From: Galerina marginata
Taxonomy: Eukaryota > Basidiomycota > Agaricomycetes > Agaricales > Galerinaceae
Reading direction: 5' to 3'
Length of the DNA stretch: 64,000 bases
Assembly (NCBI GenBank): GCA_023014335.1
Contig: JAECYW010000003.1
Span: forward strand, 868,001 to 932,000
In this document: positions 31,927 through 44,545 of the stretch, piece by piece
Layout of the letters: the number at the start of each line of letters is the position of its first letter
Position numbering within the stretch: the first letter of the stretch is position 1
Notes under the pieces: generated by a model
What the model saw: the letters and a program-made list of their open reading frames with translations, nothing else
Told to the model about the DNA's origin: nothing
Database searches by the model: none
Program-made: the position numbers and the translations under genes

Positions 31927-33160
31927 CCGTATGCTCGTTTTCCCTCATTTTGTTACAAAGAATTTTCGATCATGCCGCAGGTCAATGTCATCCCTTTGAA
32001 CTTTTTTTCTATCGCACTTTATCTCTTTCTTGTTGACGTTCGGGCAGCTGGATAGTGGCCAGTGTACACTAATTTAAAATTGTAGGACAGATTTTATGTA
32101 TCGCGCTTGTTATTATTTTCTCTGGATCCCATAGCCTGTCGTTACAAATACTCGAGTATATCCTGAGCGGCGCGAGTGCGCTCCCCGACTCTGCTTGTTG
32201 ACTTGAATTATTTGGAGAATCTCCATTTAATTGCGATCTTTGATTTATATCGACTTGCCACGAGGCACGAGGCTGTGAGAGAAGTGGAATAGAGTAGGAG
32301 GACAGATAAACAGGGAGCATTTACTCATTTTTGACAGTGTGGGCGGACGGTTGCGAACGAGAGAGATGCGACACGTTTGAATTACATGAGTCTAATCAGG
32401 CTGGGCTGTCTAACTCGGGCCTCGGCATGTCAAGGAGGTGCACCCCAAAGACGACGCGACGCGACTCTATCACATGATGGGATTGTCGCCAAATCTTTCC
32501 TAATCGGACCGTCACTCGACTCTTCCGTGCGACCTCATTCACTCCCTTTGCTCTCCTACCCTTGGAGTTGTCGTTCTGCTTGATTTCCCCTCGAAAGTCC
32601 CGATCCACCTAATGGCTAGCTTTCTTCCTCTCTATCGGCCAACATCTATCCCTCGATTCAGTCTAATGTATGGCATCGAGCATCGATGATCTGTTTGCAC
32701 GACGTTCATGCCTTTTTTCTCTGCAATAGAGACGGCCTCTGGCTTTCTTACCACCCACCATTGACGGTCAGGCCCGCACCACCAAAGGCTGATTTGAATC
32801 ATGCCGCCATCTTGATTCTACTTGGGCTTAAAACCTTGCTCTTTATTACACTCGTCTCGAGATCGATGCGGCTGGGCATCATGGCTCTTTGGATATTTTC
32901 CAGACTCGACCAAGGTACTCTGTATCCGTTTCTCTGTTCCACATTGACACTCCGGTGCATTCCCGTGCTGAGATACATAAGGTGTACACCGCGCTTTTTC
33001 CCGAAGTACCAATCCGTCAATTTCAGTTCAATAGTTATGCTAATACCCTTCTTCCAGACACGGACAATCTTCTGCGCTTGGTTTACGAGAACCCACAGGT
33101 CCCCAACTGTCGGATCTCCATGGGTAGGGGCCATGGCCTGGCCGAAATGCGAGAGATACT

Positions 33161-33268
33161 GAAGGCATGGGAGCTACTGGATCAAGTATCTCAACGAAGA
33201 CGGCAGGAAGTTTAGAAAAATTTCAGTCGGATTCTTGAGATTTTAAGGTCGTAACTGTTCATGCCTTC
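33161..33268. repeat. Hairpin module A, copy 4
   Basis: The clamp is GAAGGCATG (33161-33169) with CATGCCTTC (33260-33268). Relative to the other A modules each arm has gained one base, and the two additions pair with each other. An inner TCTCAA/TTGAGA stem is kept. Confidence 0.68.
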
Positions 33269-33603
33269 ATAACCTCATGTCGTCCTCGACGACGGGCGAT
33301 CTGTGCATTGGAGTACGTCTGAATTGTGCCTGCAGACTCGTCAAGCAGTGAGCAGTGTCTCTGCTCGTGTCTTGCAGCTTACAAACTCAGCGAGATGCCT
33401 TACGCTTGCAGCTGACGGCCTTGGTGAGCAAACTTTAAGGCTCGATTGGACGCGATTAACGATTTCCTCAGGTTGAACCTTTGAGATGCATGATCGCAAA
33501 AATTCTCGTCTTTTTCTTTCCACCGTGGCTCTTTGGCGTTCATAGGGACCGTATCTGTTTTCTTCAAGTTCCGTCTACCTTCCTGACAAGCAAATGTCGC
33601 TCC

Positions 33604-33706
33604 GAAGCATGTCGACCCGTCCGTGATCCTCAAACCATCGGGTGTACAAATTTTTGCATTTCGTGACGCCCTGTGGCTTGTTCGCAGGACTCCGGATAAC
33701 ATGCTT
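33604..33706. repeat. Hairpin module B, copy 4
   Basis: GAAGCATGT (33604-33612) faces ACATGCTTC (33698-33706), nine perfect pairs. Confidence 0.62.
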
Positions 33707-33938
33707 CCAGGGCAGTTTGTTCTCCCTTCACGGTTACTCCTCCAGAGGTCGGCATTTTTGGGACGGCTTTTCACCCTTCCACCTCGACCACTGAACGGGC
33801 CTCACTCATCATTGTGATTCTTCTGAAATATCGCCTCTATCTACATCCATACGCAACGAGGGTAGGAAATAATTTCTGTTCTGTGCCGTTTGCCTTGGGA
33901 TTTGCCAATAAGATTATCCGAACTTCCCGGAAGCATGC

Positions 33939-34036
33939 TGAACGACCTATCCGCCTTCTTGACCCATTGAGGTCTGGAGAAATTAATTTCTTAGACCTCG
34001 CTGTTCGAGATAGCCGAAGTCCAGTGAAATGCTTCC
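33939..34036. repeat. Hairpin module E, copy 4
   Basis: GGAAGCAT faces ATGCTTCC; the inner GAGGT/ACCTC stem is kept. The pair just outside the clamp is C opposite A, so not compensated here. Confidence 0.55.
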
Positions 34037-34278
34037 AAGGCTCTCTTGGGTTTCTTCAAACGACCTTGAACTTCATCGAGACGCCAACAGCACAAATCCT
34101 TCCATCCAAGTATCTATGTAAATCCAATAATTTCCAATTCGTCATTTCACAATGCTAACCCCCTTCTTCCAGGCGAATTTCAGTCTCGGAAATGCAGATG
34201 GCGCCACCGAATGCGTAGGATTTATCCACTACTTTGTATACTCCCTGTTCTCGTTCCTGAAATGTGAATGGTCATCAG

Positions 34279-34392
34279 AAGCATTGGAAGTTGCCGGATC
34301 AGCTATCTCAGAGGAAAGACGGCAGGAAGTTCTAACTTCGGGCCTTATTTCCTGTGAGTCCTTATATTCTGGACTGACACTTTCAGTGCTTC
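34279..34392. repeat. Hairpin module F, copy 4
   Basis: GAAGCATTGGAAG faces CTTTCAGTGCTTC: thirteen pairs, two of them wobbles. Confidence 0.62.
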
Positions 34393-34599
34393 CGTAGGCT
34401 CGTTTTCGCCTTGTCTGACTGTCACGCCGTCGATCATGCTGCCGGTCAATATCATTTCTTTTCATTTATTCGTTCCATCATCTTTTTCCCCTTTCTTGTT
34501 GTAATGTTTGCAAAGAAATAGTGGGTTAACACGCCTTTTCTGGGCTCATGGCTATAATTGCAAATATACCCTTAGCAACGTTTCCCTCGGACGTTTGTG

Positions 34600-35828
34600 A
34601 ACGACAGAGATTCGAGCGCTCAGCGAAGCTCGCCATACAGTACATCCCTTCATCATGTGATGAGACGCGACGCGTTTTTGAATCACGTGAATTTAAACAC
34701 GTCATGGTTGACTGACACCAGCGGTCCAGGCTGAGTCCAGCGCTCCCTCTTCCGAACTTGCATTGAACACGGTCTCGCGGAAGAGCTCGCAGAACTTGAA
34801 GACGAACTTCGCTGAGCTCATTTGATTCCCCTGCTTATATCTTTTTATCACTATCTACCAGATTGGCCTCTCTTGATCGGTGGGAAGACCGTCAGAGTTC
34901 TATCTCGACGATATTGATAAGGCATTGATAAGGGACCACCCTCGCTTTACATTCGAGTTCTCAACACACCGAAGACGGGATAATTGTGCTTCTAGCCTGA
35001 TGCTATTTTTAAGGTATAATATCTTAGAAAATCTCCACCCTCACAGGACAACTCGTATGCAAAAACGGCTAAACCCCCAGATCGGCGAACGGTGGGCACT
35101 GCCAGCACTTGACAGCGAGCGATGGTTTGGAAGGGACGATCGTGATCTAGCCATGGGTAGCGTTGACGATAATGTGCGTACTTTGCTCTGAAAAATACTC
35201 TTATCTTTAAAGTTTGGAACTAACGAAGTCTTGTCCTTCACCGGCAGTAGCTTCTGCCCACTCAAGTTACTGGTATCGACAGCTGGAGGTGTGATGGCGC
35301 ATCTACCTCCAGGTAGAGGGATAGGCTCCGACACTAATGATAGTCCCTGGAGCCGAGACCTCATTACGACCTTCTTTTTCCATGTTCATCGGATACCTCT
35401 GTCAACAACTGCCTTGCCTGAGGCTCGTTCGCGAGAACTCTCGTTATATCTCGGGCCAGGAGAGCTGAAAATTATGACCTCTGCCCGATGCCCGTGAGCT
35501 TGTTCGCTCGGATTACTTGCCATGAACCCGAGGCGAACTGTCACTCCCACCTTTTACGGATTCCTGTGGCTGGTTTGAGGTCGAATTTCTCAATGCCATT
35601 GATTGACACATTCTACTATTGCGACATATGCGTAGTCATCGTTTTACCCTAGGGCTGTCAATCATTCTTGGAGCCCGGCTCGAGGCTGTGGTATCCTCCG
35701 ATTGGCGTTATTCGCCAGCAAACGGCTGGGCTGGCTATATCATCGTGGACCCCGACTTGAATATAAATGTCGAAATAATAACTAGGGAAAGGACCTTCGC
35801 GAGTTCCTCCGAATAGTCTCTCGACGAG
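34600..35828. other. Intergenic region, possible degraded gene
   Basis: A frame at 34,880-35,191 (starting MGRPSEFYLDDIDKALIRDH) followed by a GTGCGT donor-like site could be an exon of an unidentified gene, but I find no partner exon that gives a recognisable protein. The last ~120 bp before 35,829 resemble the region upstream of the second DUF6534 gene. Confidence 0.3.
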
Positions 35829-37759
35829 ATGATGCTGTATGTTAATCCTGTCGGCGCCGACACGGGTATGTGGCAGGTCCAGAGAATGTGAGCCTTTCAG
35901 TTGCTATCGTGGATCGTTCTTTCTTTGGCGCTGACCTATGAAAGCAGATATGGACCTATGTTAATTGGTGTATTTTGTAGCTCGATATTATATGGGGTGG
36001 GTTCAGATGGTTCTTAATCACACTCTTGATATTCAAAATGAAGTTCCTCGTTTGTATGTAGGTTCTTGTCGTGCAGGTAAGCAGTCTATGTCATTTGTAT
36101 TGTTGAGACATTTCGAACATGATTCTCTTGTTATAGGTGTACAATTATTGGCTCACTTACAAAAGGTTAACGCGACTCGAATTCCCTTCTACTGGCCCGC
36201 TCACTCCTTCATCCTCTAGCGATCGGAGGATTATCCGATACCTGGTCAGTCATCATTTTTGCATGGCATGTTTTGCTCAATGAAAGCATCTAGATCCTTT
36301 ATCTCTTTTTGGTGGAGACCGTCCACACTGCGATTGCAATGTACATGATGTACCAGCCCCTTATTATTAATTTTGGTCAGCACTGCTGGTATTCATCCTC
36401 GCTCCTAATATTAATTCACCGCTGCGTCAATCAGGCAGCAACTTGGTATTTCGTGATTTCCCAACCAGTGCGTCTAACCTCTTTGCGCTGTTCAAAGACG
36501 TCAATTGATTTTTATTTCTGCATCGCAGCACTTCCAGCGGGTAAGCTTTTTCGGAGCCGCCCAACTCCCTATAACGACCAATGCTAAAATACCCTGGCCT
36601 ACAGAACCGATCCTTACGGTTAGTCACCCCGTTAAAGTCCGCAAGCTCATTTTTTGAATCCTGATCGACGATCCGGGACTTGATAGATCTTGATCTCAAC
36701 TCCGATACAAGTCTTCATTGCATGGAGAATATGGCGTATCCAAAACTCTTTTTGGATCCCCGCTTTTATCTGCGTCCTCGCGGCCGTGTCCGCAGGTATT
36801 TTCTTCGTTTTCTGCTTCTATTTTCCGATAACACTCTAAACAACACCTACCGTCCGTAGCAGGCGGTATTTGGACAGGCATCGTAGTTGCCGTCGTTGGT
36901 GTTTTCGCAGGTACTCCGCAGGCGTATCCGGCTGTGTACCTTTGGCTCGTCTCCTCTGCAACAGCAGATATTATGATTACCGGATCTCTGACGGTAATCC
37001 TGGTCAGTGACTCTCGTTGATCTTGTCTATCAGTGCATTTGCTAATCTTGTCCCTGGTTTAGCTGAGGCGCAAAACTGGACTCCCATCGGACGCTATTAT
37101 ATCTCGCATTGTACTTTGTTAGCGGCGCCGTCATTCCATCCACGAATTTCACTGACGTCTTCAAAGTTACTATCCAGACTGGTTTACTCACGTATGTGTG
37201 TTCTTCTTGACTTCGGACTTCCATCTGATTGACAATAGTTCGATTGCTGCTGTCGTCGACGTAGTTTTGCTGCTCGTCGTGCCGGTAAGTCGTCGTAATG
37301 AATTATTGGCAAGCAACTGTCTTGACGGAATACTGCTGAATATAGCACACCGCTGTGTGCGTGTAATTTGTGCATTATCCGCGTCCTCACGCTTATCAAC
37401 TGAAACTTCATTCCAGTAATTTCCTAGTCGACGTCACACTTGCCAAAATTTATGCAATTTCATTGATTAGCACGCTGAATGTGAGTTCCGTCTGTTTATA
37501 TCTGTCTATGTCCAACAATAATTACCAGGCTCGAGAATCTTTAAATAAGGGGTGGGCCCACCACCATAGTTTCCTTCTCGACACCGAGGATGTACGAAGA
37601 CTGATGGTAAGCCCCGCTTTTTCTCTCACCCGCTTTTGTTCTGATTTCAGTAATCAGAATCCAGCATTAATTACTAGAGTTGAACCCATAATTTTCAAAG
37701 CCCAAGAATCCATACTCGTCGCAAATACAACGCCCAAACCAGAATCAGGAAGGGTATAG
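35829..37759 (+). CDS. DUF6534-type seven-helix membrane protein, copy 1
   Basis: Eighteen exons splice in frame to 316 residues starting MMLYVNPVGADTG. The protein reads like the fungal DUF6534 family, whose function is unknown: IYGPMLIGVFCSSILYGV, VQVYNYWLTYKR, LVETVHTAIAMYMMY, EPILTILISTPIQVFIAWRI, YLWLVSSATADIMITGSLT, TIQTGLLTSIAAVVDVVLLL and AKIYAISLISTLNAR are the hydrophobic helices with the family's usual motifs. Exons 3, 8, 9 and 15 are only 15, 12, 14 and 11 nt (36062-36076, 36529-36540, 36605-36618, 37346-37356). The last acceptor is one of two possibilities (37,657 chosen because it avoids an immediate stop). A diverged, intact paralogue follows at 39,717. Confidence 0.85.
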
Positions 37760-39716
37760 AAGCTTACAAGCCTTATTACGTCGTACAATTGATTAATAAT
37801 TTTATATGCTGAATTTTGCGTTTTCAGTGAAGTAAGATGTCAGCCGAATCCAACAACGCAGCGTCTTCAGGTACTGGTACCTCTTGTATTTTCTGCACCG
37901 CAGGAAAGTTCGTTGCAACTTTATTCTCGTTGGCTGGTAGTTCTGGGTTATTTGAACGCCTTCGTTAATGACGAAGTCGAAAATAAGAACGACATTTGAC
38001 ATCGCCAACCCTTGCTGTCCTGCCCGTCAAAAACTGGGTGACAGAGGATCAACTGCGAATAGTGCAGGCGAGGCCTCGATTTTATCTTCAAAGGTTGGGG
38101 TCGACATTGCCGAACCTGGTTGCGGTACCTAAAGCATGCCATCGTCATTCGCGTCACTAAGCAAAGGTTGCGCCAACCTGGCCCAGCGGGTCTTGTATTA
38201 CACATTACTGACGAGCACCAGCTGGAGGAGAATCTTGGGAAATCAGATCACTGATTATACAGATAAATTAATAAGCTTACAATGAGGAAGAAAGCCTGTG
38301 CTGATATCAGTGTGACTGGAAGTGTGATGGAGTGTTAGTCTGAGTGGAGATGAGCACAGAGCAAAATGCCTAGCGGCCATGGCCACTATAAGAACTTTAA
38401 CGGTGGTTTGTCAAGGTTCGCCCTGCTCGGATTTGCATAAAAGGAGCGGCCGGCAGGTTGGAGTGGATCAAAAGGAGCAACGGCTCAACGTTCAACAACG
38501 ATTAGAAATTCGTTAACGCGGTCACGTGTGGCGGAGTCTCAATAGACTTTTCTTTGTTTGTAATTTGTCTTTTGTTGTCTTCTGCGAGCGTGTCGCAGCC
38601 TCTTACCACTTATCCACTTGGAAGATCGCTGGAGGGAACGTAGCTCCTCAGATTGTTTGTAGCTTTACTATCAAGTGGCTTGACAGGTGCCAAAGTGATC
38701 TAAGACCGGTAAGTAGCGTGGCTTAATTTTTCTATCCTGCTATCTTACACTGTACAGGTTCTCGCCGTCAGCATGTTTATTCTAGAGTACTCAAATCGAG
38801 GATATTTTTGCGGAACGTCATCTCAAAATGTATCACACAGCGTGGGGTAAGTTTTCTTGAAACATCACAGGAGGACCCACAACGTAACAGGGCACTACAT
38901 TCCCTACCGCGTGATGGCTTTACAGTCCTCATTTCCTCCGCAAGCACCGGATAGTACTCGGGTAGACGCCTTAAGGCGCGTCCTGTTTTTTTCCGAAGCC
39001 AGCTTTCAAGAATTGATACCTCCACTGCACACAGAATGTCCTGCATGACATCGGACCACGGCGATTCTCACTTGTCGTTTCAACACCCAAATGGCAGATA
39101 ATAGCTATGCTTTACTCGCACGACGAAGCCCACCCTGGTCAGAAATGTAAGGTGTGCTCCGTTTTACTTTCATCTACAATTCCTTATCCTAACGTGCGTC
39201 GGTTTTATCTCAGCCACGGCCTTCCAAGGCTAGGGACCCGCGATCGCCGACGGCGCGATCGCTTGCTGGAAGAACAGATGTTGCTTCGAGCCTCATGCAG
39301 TTCCTTGTGGTTTTTAGAGTCAGTGTCTACAACAAATATCGATCCTCATTCATCGGACAATCATCGACTGCTGTTACTTTCTGCCACGGAAGTTGATACT
39401 TCCACCCTTCACCGTGGCTGTGTCTGGCTGTTTCGCGCAAATATCAATAACTGAATCTCCTCTTCTCTTGATTCCTGCGGCTAACTGAGGCGGGACTGGT
39501 TACCGTGGTCAAGATTACGAAAGGTGCGGTAGCGATGTATCCGTTAAGCCTACCTTGAAGCCATTTTAGGCACGGGTACAGATCATGGTCCCGATTTGGT
39601 GCTACTATTCATAACTATCGGGCAACTATGATGAATCCCGGCTTTTGTATATATTGGACTCAAGAACGGAAAGCTCGAAAAACTCTGCGATTCATCGATA
39701 TTCATCTCTTGACGAG
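37760..39716. other. Intergenic region between the two DUF6534 genes
   Basis: About 2 kb. A short frame starting MSAESNNAASS at 37,837 and open stretches at 38,526-38,720 and 38,857-39,048 look like possible exon fragments, but I could not assemble or identify a gene. Confidence 0.3.
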
Positions 39717-41545
39717 ATGAAACTCTATGTCAAACCCGTGGGCCTTGAAACAGGTTTGTGGCAGGCCCAGAGAATGTGAGCCTTTCAGCTCCTCTTTCGA
39801 AACACCTTTTGACCTGTATGACGAAGATATGGGCCTATGTTGGTGGGCATATTTTGTAGCCTAATATTATATGGGGTGAGGTCGAATTTTTGCTGAACCA
39901 ATGTTAATGGAATACATATTGAAGGATACTTTTTCTTCGATAGATATTGGTCATGCAGGTATTTGTTAAACATAAATCATATGTCCGAAACACTATGAAG
40001 TTAATCTGTTTCTATTAGTTGTACAGTTATTATACCACCTACAAAAGGTTTGCACGCCTAACGGCTTTCAACCCTATCCATTTAGTGTTCTGACTGCCTT
40101 CTTTCTATAGCGATTTACGAATGATTCGATACCTGGTCTGCAACCATTGTTTTCAATAGAATGATCAATTGCTCAAGATAAACGCGCAGGTTCTTTATCT
40201 CCTCATTCTGGAGACCATCCATAGTGTAATGACGATGTACATGATATATCGGCCACTTGTCATGGATTTCGGTACATCCCAATAGCTCCTAGCCTAGCGT
40301 GGTCACTAAAAGCACTGTATCTTCTGACAGGGAAAGAGTCGATACTTTACAAGTTCCCAGCCAGTGCGTCCCAACATTTTTCTACATTCCGATGACCGAA
40401 AACTAACTTTTACAACTTTCTGCATGGTAGCACTCGCAGCAGGTAATTCTTCTTTTGCCGCATCCTTCCTTTTATTTGCCGTTCTGAAGCTGAAGTATTT
40501 CGATGCGCAGAACCGATCTTGACGGTCAGATAGTCATCCCAATACTTTCCACAAGTCGGTCGTTAATAACGAACGTTGATAGGTCCTGGTCTCTACACCC
40601 ATACAAGTGTTTACCGCATGGAGAATTTGGGGTATCCAAAACTCCTTTTGGATTCCAGTTTTTGTCTGCATCCTTGCCTTAGTATCGGCTGGTAAAGTTC
40701 CCTGTCTTTCTCGATTTTTGAGGTTCATGCTAACCCAGCATTTGCCGGACCAGCCGGCGGTATTTGGACAGGGGTTGCAGTCGCAGTAATTGGCACTTTC
40801 GCAGGTTCTCCGAAGGCGTATTCTGCCGTGTACCTCTGGCTTTTCTCTTCCGTCGCAGCCGATATCCTGATCACAGGATCTTTGACAATAATTCTGGTGG
40901 GCTCTGCTCGCATCGTCCTCTCGACATTCTCATCAGACTATTTGACCAGTCAAAGCTCAAAACCGGACGTCCATCCTCCGATGCCGTTCTTTCCCGCATT
41001 GTATTCTGTAAGGGTCCATTTTTTGTCATTCCGTTGACCCCCGTTGCTGAATTTTTTCTGGAGTTACTATCCAAACTGGCCTCATCACGTATGTGTTTTT
41101 TCTGATTCCCCGGTTTCGATCTAATCATAATAAATAGCTCAGTTGCCGCTATCGCCGACGTCGTTTTACTGTTAGCCTTACCCGTAAGTACGCCTGACTC
41201 GTCGGTGCAAGGCTCTATATTGACACTTGGCTGCTGAGGTATTGTAGCATACCGCTCTGTGCGTAATTGAATTTTCACCACGTACCATTCATGCTTATTA
41301 CCTACACTCCAGCAATTTTCTATTTGACGTCATTCTGGCCAAGATATATGCCATTTCATTAATTGGTACCCTGAATGTAAGTTCCCGCCTCCACCACCGG
41401 ATATTTATTGGTTCAACAGCTTTCATAGGCTAGAGAATCTCTAAACAAAGGTTGGGCTAATCAACACAGCTTCCTCCTCAACACAGAGATTGTGCAAGAA
41501 CATAATGTTGGTGCCTGTAAATTTCGAACGAGGACGATGTGCTAA
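39717..41545 (+). CDS. DUF6534-type seven-helix membrane protein, copy 2
   Basis: Starts MKLYVKPVGLETGLWQAQRI and follows copy 1 exon by exon. Motifs seen: YGPMLVGIFCSLILYGI, MQLYSYYTTYKR, LILETIHSVMTMYMIY, EPILTVLVSTPIQVFTAWRI, YLWLFSSVAADILITGSLT, TIQTGLIT, AKIYAISLIGTLNAR. The same four microexons occur with the same lengths: 15 nt (39944-39958), 12 nt (40431-40442), 14 nt (40511-40524) and 11 nt (41248-41258). The C-terminus diverges from copy 1 and ends after RTRTMC. Introns have diverged strongly while exon sizes have not, which indicates that both genes are under selection. Integral membrane location is inferred from the helices. Confidence 0.83.
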
Positions 41546-42411
41546 TTAGGGACTCAGTATTCGGTAAAGATTGCTGAAGTTGAACATATGGCCAAGAACG
41601 ACCAAGGACGCATACTCCTCCCGACCTCAACTTTAGAACCCGAACTTGTGACAGCATAAAGATTTACGGGTGGGGAATACGTTGCAACGTCATCCAAATA
41701 ATTGGTATGTACTTTTATTTCCAGAAATTTGCGTCGCAGATTGACTCCAGCCAAACTAATTGCTATTCTGATTAGTATGAATATATTCCGCGTAACTAAT
41801 TGTTGTCCGACGACATTCTGTGAAACATCCCAACGTTATGAGTAAAACAGGGTGCCACACGCCTGTTTGGTTTTATTCTGGACGACCTTCACTGTCGTCT
41901 TCTCTTTTCGGCGACATGTCAGTGGTGGCGCTAGAATGTCCGAGATAAGTTGATACACTGACGATTCTCACTGCCTGCCACCCATGGCGGGAGGTTTGAC
42001 TGTCGGCGGTATATAACTATTTAGTGGCTGGAGACCGCCTGTTCAGGGCTGTTTATCCGACGTCAAGAGGACCTTCCTTGACTCTGGGCTACTTATTTTT
42101 ACACCTATCAATTTCAAGATTTAAACTACCTAAGGTTGTGGTACGTTTTTAGTTTCTTCAACAAAACTGTCCTGTCTCACCACTTCGTTTTGATTCGAGT
42201 GATCTTCTCTCTCACCCTCTGTCTGATGTGGCTCTTCGACGTTATGATTGCTATAGAATGTTATTCATATTTCAGCGCCCCGCTATATCTCAGCTCGCAT
42301 GTTCTTTCTTGGTGAAAAATTCCAAAGATTTCCATGCTGTCTTTCCCATCACCTATTGGGTTAAGATAAATAACGACGCCTGCACCGAAATGTTACTCCT
42401 CTCATCGCACG
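41546..42411. other. Intergenic region
   Basis: No gene seen. It must contain the promoter of the HsbA-like gene; a TATATAA string lies near 42,011 but is about 400 bp from that start. Confidence 0.4.
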
Positions 42412-43159
42412 ATGAGACTTACTTCTCTGCTTTCTCTCGCCTTCGCCGCACAGTCTGCTGCAGCTGCCACAGCTGTCTTTGCCCGCGACGTTACCTTGGT
42501 TCAAACAGCTTTGTCAACCGCCCACACAGACCTTCATACCCTAGCACACGACCTTCACGTCTACCTCCAAGGTGGGCAGCCGGTCGCGCAACAGCCGGTA
42601 CGATATCTCTTCTACTGCGAATGAACAAGAAAATTCTTACCTTTGCCTACTTTCCGGCAGACTTTAGATTCTGACTCGTCAACCGCATTTTCCGCCCTTG
42701 ACAAAGCAACTGCAGCTATTAAAGCATGTATCGTCAACCATAATCATAATCCCCTTCCTTTTGAATTCGAACTAATTAACCACCATCTCACAGTCCACTG
42801 GCGCGTTCTCCTCTACCGACGCGTCCACAATCCTTCAAACCGCGACCAACATAGAAGCCACCATGAACGACATTTGCGAAAGCCTCGCTATGATCACTGC
42901 CGTTGGATCGCCACCCAACCAGGTTCAAATGGACATTGATTCGCTTAATATTGAGTTTGATAAGTTGCTAATCGCTTTTCGTCAAACTGTTCCTGTGCGT
43001 CCTTTATCGCTTGATTTATATTTGAGCAATATTTAACATTTTGCTGACCTTGACGTCAATGTGTAGGGATCCATACTCTCGCAGGTCACAACTTTGAAGT
43101 CTAAATTTGAGGCGGACTGCCCTGTTATAAAGAGTCCAACCGATCCTTCGTTTTTATGA
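42412..43159 (+). CDS. HsbA-like secreted protein (hydrophobic surface binding protein A family)
   Basis: Four exons (42412-42597, 42661-42732, 42794-42994, 43067-43159) give 183 residues. A classical signal peptide (MRLTSLLSLAFAAQSAAAATA) is followed by a helical domain typical of HsbA-like proteins: RDVTLVQTALSTAHTDLHTL, ALDKATAAIKACI, STDASTILQTATNIEATMND, and a C-terminal helix FDKLLIAFRQTV. HsbA proteins are secreted and, in Aspergillus, bind hydrophobic surfaces and recruit a cutinase-type esterase; in basidiomycetes the role is not established. Two Cys (C-I after residue 84, DIC) could bond. The second donor (GTCAAC) was chosen because it preserves the family-like frame; the rest are canonical. 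Confidence 0.82.
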
Positions 43160-44545
43160 TAAATTGGTATTAGGAAGCCGACCCAAAAACTACCCCATCA
43201 TGTTACAAAGATAAAAATGTGGGTACATTTAGAGAAATTGATTAAGTGGTGATTCAGACCCAGTGAAAAGTCCGATGAGGGATTCCAAGCCGGATCAAGG
43301 GAGAGGTTGGATGAAACTAGGCAGGTCAAGCCGACTCGAGGCTATAAATCAAATTTCATGGAATCGTGGCATCCAACTCGAAATTGGTCCAAATCCAACC
43401 CAACTCAATTCCAAGTCGATCAAAACGTCGGCCCAATGCTCCTCTAACATAAGCAGACCTCGTCCATGTTGTTAACTTCGAGAAACTCCAAGGTCAGCCA
43501 AAATACACCAACTTCCGTGGGAAACATAAAGTATAAAGTTCGAATTGGCCAGCGCACACTCCTTGCTTCCTCCCACATCCTTCCCCAGATCCCGCGACAA
43601 CATATAGTGACACTATCCCATCGGTCTTTCTCTGTAAGTCGGTTCCCAACTCCTTATTACATAGGTCCTTAGTTCATTCTGAAGTACAGGAGTCGAGGTC
43701 GTCCTCTAGGTTCAATTACACGACATCGCTGTTACGCGCTGCGCCCGCCGCCCGCCATACCACGCCGTTGCCGGAATTTTTCTTCGTGAAGTTTGGTGGT
43801 TTAGGGAAATGGAGGTATGTGGCTCGTCTTCTATGCCATGAGTTTCTGTCTTAACATTGTTATCATTTCCTCAGGACCAATCCCGTACCCGCCACTCTCC
43901 AGTCTCAGACACATACCCCAACATTCACGGTATTCGCTTATGTGAACCCTATTTGGCGTCGATTGCAGTCATTACTTGGGCTTGGGGTTGGGAGTGCGTA
44001 TATATGATATATACCTATGTATTTATTACCAGTAGTAGCATGAATATACACCATTTTCCGTCATCTGCTGCTGCGAGAGGATTTGAAGCGTTGATATCAA
44101 AATGGGCGTACACGAGCTGCCAGCAGAAATGGCGCTAAATATGAAAAAATAACAACCATCAATCGAGGGGATCCAAGGGCATGGCAGAATAGGCTGAAAG
44201 CCTTTGCTGGACTTGGACGGCCTCGAAAAAATTCAATCCATCTGCAAAGAATCGAGCCATTTCAAGTCAAATCAAGCAACTCAAAGGCCGTGGAAAACCT
44301 TGAGATCCCTTGATCGCCCTCGACGGACTTTTCACTGGGATTCAGATGGGAGGCAGGTACTCAGGTTTGATGGACTATGCTACATACAGTCGTTATTATA
44401 TCATACTTCGATGCATTGCGTGAAAGGAAACTGGACGTGTGAGGATAACCGAACCCAGAAAAAGCGGAGCTCGTTGTAGACCCAAGTAATACAAACCCTG
44501 GACAAAGATGATTTTGGTAGCCAGGACAATTGGATAGCCCGGGCT
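43160..44545. other. Intergenic region
   Basis: About 1.4 kb with no convincing gene. Short stretches near 43,300-43,440 and 44,200-44,330 are rich in ATCAAGT/CTCGA-like words and may be remnants of an old repeat, but I cannot define ends. Confidence 0.35.

Larger units (their letters stand above)
29280..32345. repeat. Copy 3 of the hairpin array unit
   Basis: Head (CTCAATTTAGAGAG near 29,296), two tandem A modules, a B remnant (ATGCTTCTAGGG near 30,612), C (AACTCGGAACGG near 30,893), D, E, F and the tail (GGATAGTGG near 32,050). No gene is supported. Confidence 0.65.
32345..34600. repeat. Copy 4 of the hairpin array unit (C and D missing)
   Basis: It begins with GAACGAGAGAGATGCGACACG, the uninterrupted version of the KDZ target site. 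It has the head segment near 32,450, then modules A, B, E and F; the C and D part is absent, so the copy is shorter. Ends near GAACGACAGAGATTCG at 34,597. No gene is supported. Confidence 0.65.

Noticed and set aside
1..34600. CRISPR-like or satellite repeat
   Set aside because: Repeats are long, diverged and palindromic with ordered modules, not short identical repeats with spacers; the genome is eukaryotic.
38777..39046. 89-residue minus-strand frame between the DUF6534 genes
   Set aside because: No recognisable domain, no flanking exons, and a plus-strand frame of similar quality overlaps it.
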